NCBI GenBank assembly: GCA_938092135.1
Contig: CALLJL010000003.1
Coordinates: forward strand, 62,001-126,000
DNA length: 64,000 nt
DNA from: an uncultured bacterium
GTDB lineage: Bacteria > Acidobacteriota > Aminicenantia > Aminicenantales > CALLJL01
Direction: 5' to 3'
Shown here: one piece after another, positions 57,430-64,000 of the stretch
How positions within the stretch are numbered: position 1 is the first letter of the stretch
Layout: every line of letters starts with the position of its first letter
Made by a program: the position numbers and the translations under genes
Notes under the pieces: generated by a model
Database searches by the model: none
What the model was told of the DNA's origin: nothing
Seen by the model: only the letters and a program-made list of their open reading frames with translations

Positions 57430-57559
57430 ACTATCATCTCCTTGCTAAAAATTAATTTTAAAAGGGAAAGTATAATTAACGCAAAAAAAATTAAAGAGCA
57501 AGGGGCTAATTAACTGAATAAATTGAAATCCCTATGTCTTTTAGCTATTTTTAAACTCT

Positions 57560-58300
57560 ATGTATTCACGGGTAGTAGAAGTTATCCATTTGACCAAAAT
57601 ATTTGGCTTAGCCAGAGTAGTGGATAATGTCTCTTTTTCTATCTTTCAAGGCGAGATCGTGGGATTACTTGGTCCGAATGGAGCTGGAAAAACCACTATC
57701 CTTCATATGCTCCTTGGTTTGACCTTGCCAACTTCGGGGGAGATTAGGATTTTTGGCTTAGATTTCAAACGCCATAGGTCAAAAATTCTTCAGAAGGTTA
57801 ATTTTTCTTCTAGCTATGTTTCTCTTCCTTATTCCCTGACCGTGAGGAATAGCTTAATGGTTTTTGCCTGGCTTTATGGAGTTAGCCAGAAGAAAAAGAA
57901 GATAGATGAAGTTTTAACCCTCTTTGAAATTAGGGATATTGCTGATGAGCCTATTCGAACCCTTTCTTCGGGTCAGATAACTAGGGTCAATCTGGCCAAA
58001 GCTTTGATTAATGATCCCCAGCTACTTTTCCTTGATGAACCGACAGCCAGCCTTGACCCTGATATTGCCGATAAAACAAGAAGTTTGCTTAAAAGGATTA
58101 GCCGAGACAAGAAAATCTCTATTCTCTACACTTCCCATAATATGAGGGAAATGGAAGAAGTTTCTGACCGCATTCTTTTTCTTTATCAAGGACGAATTAT
58201 TGCTAGTGGAACTCCTGAAGAGGTGGTTTCTAAATTTCAGGGTGAAGACCTGGAAGAAGTTTTTATTAAAATTGCTAGGGAAAATCGGGTGGTTTTATGA
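57560..58300 (+). CDS. ABC transporter ATP-binding protein
   Basis: A 246-residue ABC ATPase of the exporter type. Walker A is GPNGAGKTT (residues 38-46), the signature is LSSGQITRVNLAKAL and Walker B is LLFLDEPTASLD; the H-loop is YTSHNMREMEE. It is followed by, and overlaps by four bases, an ABC-2 permease, giving a two-gene exporter. A perfect TATAAT at 57471-57476 in the divergent gap may be part of its promoter, but no -35 matches. The substrate is unknown. Confidence 0.93.
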   Translation: MYSRVVEVIHLTKIFGLARVVDNVSFSIFQGEIVGLLGPNGAGKTTILHMLLGLTLPTSGEIRIFGLDFKRHRSKILQKVNFSSSYVSLPYSLTVRNSLMVFAWLYGVSQKKKKIDEVLTLFEIRDIADEPIRTLSSGQITRVNLAKALINDPQLLFLDEPTASLDPDIADKTRSLLKRISRDKKISILYTSHNMREMEEVSDRILFLYQGRIIASGTPEEVVSKFQGEDLEEVFIKIARENRVVL

Positions 58301-59088
58301 AATTTAATCGGATCTGGGCTCTCTTCCTTCGCCATATATATCTTTATCCCAAAAGCTTCAGCCGGATAATGGAACTAATTTACTGGCCTTTTCTTGACCT
58401 AGTTGTCTGGGGTTTCATAAGCCTTTACCTTAATCAATTCGGCAAAGATTTGCCCAATTTTGTGGCCTTTCTCTTGGGTGCTTTAATCCTCTGGGATATC
58501 CTTTTTCGCTCCCAGCAGGGAATTTCAGTTTCCTTTCTTGAGGATATTTGGGCTCGCAATTTGCTTAATTTATTTGTAAGTCCCCTCAGCCCAGGCGAAT
58601 ATATTTTTGCCCTCATGCTTTTCAGCTGCGTTAAGATTATAATGGCCGGAACAATTATGTCTCTGCTTGCTTGGATTCTCTATTCTTTTAATTTCTTCCT
58701 TCTGGGGCTTTCTCTTTTAGGTTTTATTCTTGGCCTGGTAGCTATGGGCTGGGCTATTGGACTTCTGACTCTTTCCCTTATTCTTCGCTTTGGCCAGCAA
58801 GCTGAAATTTTAGCCTGGGGCCTAGCTTTTCTATTTCAACCAGTTTCGGCTGTTTTCTATCCCCTTTCAGTTTTGCCTGTTTGGCTACAAAAGATTGCTC
58901 ATTTTGTCCCTTCTTCCTATGTTTTTGAAGGGATGAGGCAGATTATCCTTAATGGCCATTTTCCTATGAGAAATCTTCTCATCTGCTTTACACTTGATGG
59001 CTTTTATCTTGGCCTTGCTTTTCTTTTCTATTATCAAGTCTTTAAAATCGTTAGGAAAAAGGGGTTGCTCGCCAAAATAGGAGAATAA
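58297..59088 (+). CDS. ABC-2 type transporter permease
   Basis: A 263-residue inner-membrane protein with about six hydrophobic helices and the ABC-2 arrangement LLNLFVSPLSPGEY near residue 90 and SAVFYPLSVLPVWLQKIAHFVPSSYVFEG near 190, as in O-antigen/drug exporter permeases. The ATG overlaps the ATPase stop by four bases (ATGA). It is the partner of the ATPase encoded just upstream. Confidence 0.9.
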   Translation: MKFNRIWALFLRHIYLYPKSFSRIMELIYWPFLDLVVWGFISLYLNQFGKDLPNFVAFLLGALILWDILFRSQQGISVSFLEDIWARNLLNLFVSPLSPGEYIFALMLFSCVKIIMAGTIMSLLAWILYSFNFFLLGLSLLGFILGLVAMGWAIGLLTLSLILRFGQQAEILAWGLAFLFQPVSAVFYPLSVLPVWLQKIAHFVPSSYVFEGMRQIILNGHFPMRNLLICFTLDGFYLGLAFLFYYQVFKIVRKKGLLAKIGE

Positions 59089-59222
59089 AGAACTATTAAT
59101 TCAGGATAAATTTTCTTTAATTAACTGAAGTGGAGAATTGGGAAAATTGGAAAAAATAAATTGAGAGAGGTCAGGGTAGAAAATATAATAAAGAATTTAT
59201 TAACAAGCTCTAAGGAGGTGTT

Positions 59223-61070
59223 ATGACCAAAGTAGAGAAGCTGGCCAAAATAGCTACTCGACTTAGAATTCATAGCCTTAAAATGACGACAAAGGCTGGC
59301 AGCGGTCATCCGACTACCTGTTTATCCATGGCTGAACTAATGGCTTGTCTTTTCTTTGACGAGATGAGATTTAATCCTAAGGATCACCGCGACTGGGCTA
59401 ATGATGAACTTATTCTTTCCAAAGGCCATGCTGCCCCCATCCTTTATGCAGCCTATGCTGAGGCAGGCATAATTCCCTTAAAAAAACTTGAGACTCTTCG
59501 TCTAATTACTTCAGAGCTTGAGGGACATCCAACACCCCGTCTGCCTTGGATAAAAGTGGCTACAGGTTCCTTAGGGCAAGGATTATCAATTGGAGTGGGT
59601 ATGGCCTGGGCTTTAAAGATGGGCTATTCGCCTGCTCGAGTTTATGTTCTTATGGGAGATGGGGAATGTGCAGAAGGGGCCGTTTGGGAAGCGGCCAATG
59701 CTGCTCGCTTAGCCCGATTAGATAATCTTGTGGCTATAATTGATGTCAACCGATTAGGGCAATCCGGACCAACAATGCATGGCCATGATCTTGAGGCTTA
59801 TGAGAAAAAATTTAAGGCTTTTGGCTGGGAAGTTTTCCAAGTGGATGGACATGAGATTGAAGCGATTCTTGAGACTTTCAAGAAAGTTAGGAAAAGTTCT
59901 GGTCCGACCGTTATTCTGGCCCGAACCATAAAAGGCAAAGGGGTTTCTTTCCTTGAAGACAGGAATGGCTGGCATGGTCGCCCCCTGAAACCTGAAGAAC
60001 TGGAAAAAGCTTTAAAGGAGCTTGGCCCATTTCCTCAGATTGATGCCAAGTCTCTCGTCCGATCAAGAGAGCCTTTGAAGCCTCCGGCTTTTAAAAAAGG
60101 CTTTCGTTTTAAACGGAGTAATTATCAAGAAAAAACAGCTACCAGGCTGGCCTATGGGCAAGCCCTTTTAGCTCTTGGGCATGTTCATGAAGGAGTTATT
60201 GCTCTCGATGGGGATGTAAAGAACTCTACTTATGCCGAAAAATTTTTTGCCGCTTTTCCGGAAAGGTCTTTTCAATCATATATTGCTGAACAGAACATGG
60301 TGGGCATGGCCATAGGGTTAGCAGCTAAAGGTTATTTGCCCTTTGTGGCCACCTTTGCCGCTTTCCTTACGCGGGCTCATGATCAGATCAGGATGGGCGG
60401 TTATTCTTGGGCCAATATTAAATTTTGCGGTTCCCACGCGGGCGTAAGTATCGGAGAAGATGGACCATCGCAAATGGGCATGGAAGACTTAGCCATCTTT
60501 CGGCCAATTCCTGGCTGCGTTGTTCTTTATCCCTGTGATGGACCATCGACAGAGGCCTGTGTCGAGGCCATGGCCAGATACAAAGGCATGGCCTATCTTA
60601 GAACGACAAGACCACCCACACCAATAATTTATAATTCGGAAGAAAAATTTCCCATTGGTGGCTGTAAGATTTTGCGGCGAAGTGATAATGATGTGGCCAC
60701 CGTCATTGCGGCGGGCATCACTGTTTTTGAGGCTCTTAAGGCTTATGAAGAACTAAAAAAAGAAAATATAAATATAAGAGTTATAGACGCTTACTCTATA
60801 AAACCTTTGGCTGAAGAGATTTTGAAAGAGCAAATAAGTGAAACTAGAAACAATGTAGTGGTGGTGGAGGATCATTTTGCCTGGGGAGGGCTTGGTGAAG
60901 CTGTCGCCTTAGCTCTTTCCGGCCAGGCCAAAATTATTCACCTAGCTGTAAGAGAGATACCTCGTTCAGGCAAACCAGAGGAGTTGCTTGACTTTTATGG
61001 TTTGAGCAGCCGACATATCGTAGGGGCAGTGAAAAAGCTCCTTCAAAATGAGGTTCGCTATTGCATTTAG
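59223..61070 (+). CDS. tkt: Transketolase (single-chain)
   Basis: A 615-residue undivided transketolase of the mammalian-like length. The TPP-binding half has SGHPTTCLSMAELM, SKGHAAPILYA, GSLGQGLSIGVG, GDGECAEGAVWEA and DVNRLGQSG; the pyrimidine half has DGDVKNSTYAEKF and YIAEQNMVGMAIGLA; the C-terminal domain has VVVVEDHFAWGGLG. It moves two-carbon units between pentose phosphates and glycolytic sugars. AAGGAGGTG stands just before the ATG. It complements the nearby araB/araD operon. Confidence 0.95.
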   Translation: MTKVEKLAKIATRLRIHSLKMTTKAGSGHPTTCLSMAELMACLFFDEMRFNPKDHRDWANDELILSKGHAAPILYAAYAEAGIIPLKKLETLRLITSELEGHPTPRLPWIKVATGSLGQGLSIGVGMAWALKMGYSPARVYVLMGDGECAEGAVWEAANAARLARLDNLVAIIDVNRLGQSGPTMHGHDLEAYEKKFKAFGWEVFQVDGHEIEAILETFKKVRKSSGPTVILARTIKGKGVSFLEDRNGWHGRPLKPEELEKALKELGPFPQIDAKSLVRSREPLKPPAFKKGFRFKRSNYQEKTATRLAYGQALLALGHVHEGVIALDGDVKNSTYAEKFFAAFPERSFQSYIAEQNMVGMAIGLAAKGYLPFVATFAAFLTRAHDQIRMGGYSWANIKFCGSHAGVSIGEDGPSQMGMEDLAIFRPIPGCVVLYPCDGPSTEACVEAMARYKGMAYLRTTRPPTPIIYNSEEKFPIGGCKILRRSDNDVATVIAAGITVFEALKAYEELKKENINIRVIDAYSIKPLAEEILKEQISETRNNVVVVEDHFAWGGLGEAVALALSGQAKIIHLAVREIPRSGKPEELLDFYGLSSRHIVGAVKKLLQNEVRYCI

Positions 61071-61191
61071 TTGCCTAAAACTTGGATTGATTAATCCATG
61101 ATTTGAACGATCTAACTATTAAGTTATTCCTGTTGATTAAATTATGTCTGATGAGTGACGATTTATTTAGTTCTTGCTCCATAGGTTGGCG

Positions 61192-62001
61192 ATGGCTCAG
61201 ACATTAAAAAGAGGCACTTCCCTAATAATTTTAATTTCTTTTTCTTTTTTTCTTTTTTATTCTTTTCGAGACTCGGAAAGGACGATTTCTGATTCTAAAT
61301 GGTCAGAAGAAAAAAGGGGAATTATTGTTCATATTTATGATGGTGATACTTTTAAGGTAAGGTTTAATCGGAGCGAAGAGAGGCTTAGACTATTAGGAGT
61401 CGATGCGCCTGAAATTGGCGATCCTTCAGAGGAAGTTGATTTGTGGGCCAGGTTAGCTCGGCGTTTTTCCCTTTATTACCTATTGAAAAAACAGGTAACT
61501 CTTACCTTTGAAAGGGAAAGAACAGACCGATATGGTCGGCTTTTAGCTTATCTCTGGCTGGAGAATGGTTTTTTATTTAATGAATTGATCATCAAACAAG
61601 GCTTGGCTCGATGTTTTGAAGCGGCTTCTGTCAGCCCGACCATGAAGAAAAGATTAAAGCAGGCCGAGGAAGAGGCAAAAAAGGCGAAAAGAGGAATATG
61701 GCAAAGTGAATGGCCAAAGGCGATAGAACCTGATAAGGTTCGCCATTACCTAGGCCACCTAAAGGCGGTCAATTTCGTCTGTGAACGGGTGAGGGTGGAA
61801 AGGGGATATACCCTTATTTATGCCCGTCAGGGCCACTTTCGGATTTATATCTCGCGAGATCGTCGACCTTTCTTTTCTCAGCTTGAAAAAATAAAGCCCG
61901 ATGATTTTATTTCTGTTTATGGTCTGATAGAAGACTATCGTGGTCAAACCCAAATGATTTTATTTTACCCCCAACAGCTAAGAATTATTTCTAAAACCTG
62001 A
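61192..62001 (+). CDS. Staphylococcal-nuclease-like exported or anchored nuclease
   Basis: The ATG at 61192 is preferred over the track's TTG; the upstream site is weak either way. An N-terminal hydrophobic segment (TSLIILISFSFFLFYSF) may be a signal or anchor. The SNase domain (about 45-175) shows VHIYDGDTFKVRF, RLLGVDAPEIGDP (with Arg and Glu) and DRYGRLLAYLWL (second Arg), matching the catalytic R35, E43 and R87 of thermonuclease. The C-terminal 90 residues look like a second OB-type beta domain (FRIYISRDRRP, FISVYGLIEDYRG). It would cut extracellular DNA or RNA. Confidence 0.87.
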   Translation: MAQTLKRGTSLIILISFSFFLFYSFRDSERTISDSKWSEEKRGIIVHIYDGDTFKVRFNRSEERLRLLGVDAPEIGDPSEEVDLWARLARRFSLYYLLKKQVTLTFERERTDRYGRLLAYLWLENGFLFNELIIKQGLARCFEAASVSPTMKKRLKQAEEEAKKAKRGIWQSEWPKAIEPDKVRHYLGHLKAVNFVCERVRVERGYTLIYARQGHFRIYISRDRRPFFSQLEKIKPDDFISVYGLIEDYRGQTQMILFYPQQLRIISKT

Positions 62002-62134
62002 TTGGTTTTGATTAAGGGGTCATTCAATTTAAAAAATATGGTCCTCATCACCATTTCTTAATATCCCGCGTTTTTTATTTTTTAGTATAAAATTGAAATC
62101 TGAAGGAAATAAAATATTAGGTCTTTGTTTTCAG

Positions 62135-62163
62135 TTGACACTTCAGGGGAAGCTATCCATAAT
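62135..62163 (+). promoter_or_regulatory. Predicted sigma-70 promoter of the C69 dipeptidase gene
   Basis: TTGACA (62135-62140) is followed after 17 bases by CATAAT (62158-62163, five of six matches), leaving a leader of about 25 bases with AGGAGG before the ATG. Confidence 0.7.
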
Positions 62164-62193
62164 TAATTAACTTTGAAGAGTTAGGAGGTATCC

Positions 62194-63810
62194 ATGGGAG
62201 CTAAAAAATCTTTATTTATTTTTAGCTTAATATTCGTCTTAATATTAACTACGTCTTTTCTAATTGTTTTCCCGCGAGCTGAAAATATATCTTTTATTCC
62301 TGAGGAAACGGGCTGCACAAGTATCATGGCGGGTCGCTTAGCAACAGTTGATGGCTCGGTAATTACGGCTCATTCCTGTGATGGTAATTATCGTAATTGG
62401 CTGAATATTGTCCCTCGAAAGAAAAATCCAACTGGAGCAACAACCAAAATTTACTCAGGCCTCATGCACACCGAAACTCCTTGGGATTCAAGAAATGTGA
62501 CAGTTCGGGGCGAAATTCCTGATATTGAAGAAACCTTTTCTTTCTTAAACACTGCCTATCCCTGTTTAAATGAATATCAACTGGCCATTGGGGAAACAAC
62601 TATCGGTGGTCGCCGGGAGCTTTACAATCCTCAGGGTCTATTTGTCATAGAGGAACTTGAGAGAATCATGCTCCAGAGATGTCGGACAGCCCGGGAAGCT
62701 ATCAAGCTGGCCGGAGAGCTGGTTAAGACCTATGGCTATGGCGATATGGGCGAATGCCTGACCATTGCTGATCCAAAAGAGGTCTGGCATTTTGAAATTT
62801 TTGGCGCAGGCCTTGGGCAAAAAGGGGCTGTCTGGGCTGCGGTTCGTATTCCCGATGATCATATTGGCGTCTCAGCCAATATTCCTCGGATTGGGGAAAT
62901 TAACCTCAATGATCCCAATAATTATATGGCTTCAGATAACGTTATTTCTTTGGCTGTTGAAAAGGGCTGGTATGATCCTAAAAGTGGACGGCCTTTTCGT
63001 TTCTGGGAAGCTTACAGTGGCCGCAAACCCTTTGGAATAAGAGAATATTTTATTTTTAAAACTTTAGCGCCATCATTGAAAATTAGTCTTGATGATGAGG
63101 CTTTGCCCTTTTCTATCAAGCCTGAGAAAAAAGTTTCTGTCAGGGATATTTTAAAACTTTACCGGGAAACTTACGCCGGAACTGAATTTGATATGACTAA
63201 AAATCTCCTTGTTAAGGACCCTCGAACTGGGGAAATGGTCAAAAGTCCTGTGGCTAATCCCTGGATGTCACGGGATATGATGCTTCTTTTAAATACACTC
63301 AAACCCGGGGTTGTGGAATATCAACGGCCCATAGCCATTGCCGCCTGCGCTTACGCCCATGTCATCCAGTGCCGCAGCTGGCTACCCGATCCTGTGGGAG
63401 CTGTCTGCTGGTTTGCCTTTGATAATCCTGGCCAGAGCGCTCGTATTCCCATTTTTGCCGGAGTAACTGAACTCCCGCCGGGTTTTGAGATTTGTTCCCA
63501 GCATGAATTCAGACCTGATTCTGCTGCCTGGGCTTTCAGAAGAGCCAATCGTTTGGCTACAGTTAGATGGGGGGAAGCTGGCCGATTTATTGAAGAAGCT
63601 ATCAAGGAGTTTGAGGATAAAGCCTTTGAAGAACTTCCTGACGTCGAAAAGAGGGTTCTTCAGTTTTACAAAACCTTGCCGGCTGAGGAAGCAGCCGTTA
63701 AAGCCAAGGCTTATTTAACCAAATACACTAATGACTTTGCCCGAGCGGCTATCCAGAAATACTGGGAGCTGGGCAATAAGTTTTGGGCCATGTTTGCCCG
63801 CGGTTTTTAA
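62194..63810 (+). CDS. Exported C69-family dipeptidase
   Basis: TTAGGAGG precedes the ATG. A signal peptide (about residues 1-30) is followed by the Ntn-hydrolase fold of peptidase family C69/U34: GCTSIMAGRLATVDGSVITAHSCDGN gives the nucleophile Cys (in ETGCTS) after processing. LAIGETTIGGRRELYNP and YGDMGECLTIADPKEVWHFEIFG are typical of PepD-type dipeptidases. At 538 residues it is within the family range. It cleaves dipeptides, here outside the cytoplasm. A GlcD-like gene starts 14 bases after the stop. Confidence 0.92.
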   Translation: MGAKKSLFIFSLIFVLILTTSFLIVFPRAENISFIPEETGCTSIMAGRLATVDGSVITAHSCDGNYRNWLNIVPRKKNPTGATTKIYSGLMHTETPWDSRNVTVRGEIPDIEETFSFLNTAYPCLNEYQLAIGETTIGGRRELYNPQGLFVIEELERIMLQRCRTAREAIKLAGELVKTYGYGDMGECLTIADPKEVWHFEIFGAGLGQKGAVWAAVRIPDDHIGVSANIPRIGEINLNDPNNYMASDNVISLAVEKGWYDPKSGRPFRFWEAYSGRKPFGIREYFIFKTLAPSLKISLDDEALPFSIKPEKKVSVRDILKLYRETYAGTEFDMTKNLLVKDPRTGEMVKSPVANPWMSRDMMLLLNTLKPGVVEYQRPIAIAACAYAHVIQCRSWLPDPVGAVCWFAFDNPGQSARIPIFAGVTELPPGFEICSQHEFRPDSAAWAFRRANRLATVRWGEAGRFIEEAIKEFEDKAFEELPDVEKRVLQFYKTLPAEEAAVKAKAYLTKYTNDFARAAIQKYWELGNKFWAMFARGF

Positions 63811-63823
63811 CCTGAAAGAGAAA

Positions 63824-64000
63824 ATGAGTTCAACCTTTAAGTCAGAAAAAAAATCAGCTCTCAATTATCTTAATCAAATTAAAGAAATTGTTGGACCTGA
63901 AAATGTCTTGATTGATCCAGAAAGAATTATCGATTATAGCCATGATGAATCCACTCAGACTGAATGGCCCAGGTTACCGGAAGTAGTGGTTACGCCTACC
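63824..64000 (+). CDS. FAD-linked oxidase (GlcD-like), N-terminus only
   Basis: The frame from ATG 63824 is open for 59 codons to the window end: EIVGPENVLIDPERIIDYSHDESTQTEW then PEVVVTPT. This is the N-terminal start of an FAD-binding_4/GlcD-type 2-hydroxyacid dehydrogenase (glycolate or lactate oxidase subunit). AAAGAGAAA is a weak site. Fourteen bases separate it from the dipeptidase gene, so the two are probably co-transcribed. The rest of the gene lies outside. Confidence 0.75.
   Translation, partial: MSSTFKSEKKSALNYLNQIKEIVGPENVLIDPERIIDYSHDESTQTEWPRLPEVVVTPT

Noticed and set aside
1-64000. CRISPR arrays, tRNA and rRNA genes
   Set aside because: I looked through all intergenic stretches and saw no regularly spaced repeats, cloverleaf-like segments or rRNA-like sequence. 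A tRNAscan or covariance search could still find something missed by eye.

Overview
The window looks like a chromosomal segment of an anaerobic, peptide- and sugar-degrading Gram-negative bacterium. I infer a member of the Acidobacteriota, most like Candidatus Aminicenantes. The reasons are moderate AT bias, a TonB-dependent receptor with an N-terminal carboxypeptidase-regulatory-like domain, alkaline-phosphatase-fold/TPR fusion proteins, many exported peptidases, a DUF6599-like protein, and an indolepyruvate:ferredoxin oxidoreductase beside an ADP-forming acyl-CoA synthetase. No 16S or other phylogenetic marker was compared, so the placement is inference.

Layout. (1) 1-9.1 kb: two paralogous sulfatase-fold/TPR proteins (the first cut by the window edge) flank a TonB-dependent receptor and a small exported TPR protein. 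(2) 9.1-11 kb: an accessory pocket holding a decayed IS3-type transposase remnant and an EVE-domain/PD-(D/E)XK nuclease fusion that looks like a modification-dependent defence enzyme. (3) 11-15.5 kb: a sodium:solute symporter and an exported S9 peptidase carrying an unusual C-terminal FGE-fold domain. (4) 15.6-23.4 kb, minus strand: an eight-gene, tightly packed surface-polysaccharide cluster (GT2, DUF2304, SMR-like transporter, FemAB-like, two methyltransferases, polysaccharide deacetylase, GT39 with TPR). (5) 23.5-27.9 kb: carAB. (6) 28-29 kb: a PAS-GGDEF protein with a ruined active site and an intact inhibitory site. (7) 29.2-33.9 kb: iorAB plus a fused ADP-forming acyl-CoA synthetase, which together would convert aryl pyruvates to aryl acetates with ATP formation. 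(8) 34-35.5 kb: rpoD. (9) 35.7-46.7 kb: an exported D-aminopeptidase, a putative outer-membrane barrel, two M14 carboxypeptidases, a GH2 hydrolase, and a DUF6599/DUF362/FmdB cassette. (10) 46.7-50 kb, minus: an alpha-oxoamine synthase, an exported dipeptide epimerase-like enzyme and a YggS protein. (11) 50.2-53.5 kb: a divergent hydroxyacyl-CoA dehydrogenase, a dGTPase-like HD protein and a CDF metal transporter. (12) 53.5-57.4 kb, minus: a pentose operon (ribulokinase, ribulose-phosphate epimerase, fucose/arabinose-type isomerase). (13) 57.5-64 kb: a two-gene ABC exporter, transketolase, a nuclease, a C69 dipeptidase and the start of a GlcD-type flavoprotein.

How it works together: exported peptidases (S9, M14 pair, M55, C69) and a GH2 enzyme would feed amino acids and sugars to the cell. 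Aromatic amino acids can be fermented through IorAB and the acyl-CoA synthetase, and pentoses through the araB/araD operon into transketolase. I saw no tRNA, rRNA or CRISPR array. The best candidates for unusual biology are the EVE-nuclease fusion, the IorA that lacks its ferredoxin domain next to a beta-alpha-ordered ACD, the S9-FGE fusion, the EF-hand-bearing M14 pair and the degenerate GGDEF effector.
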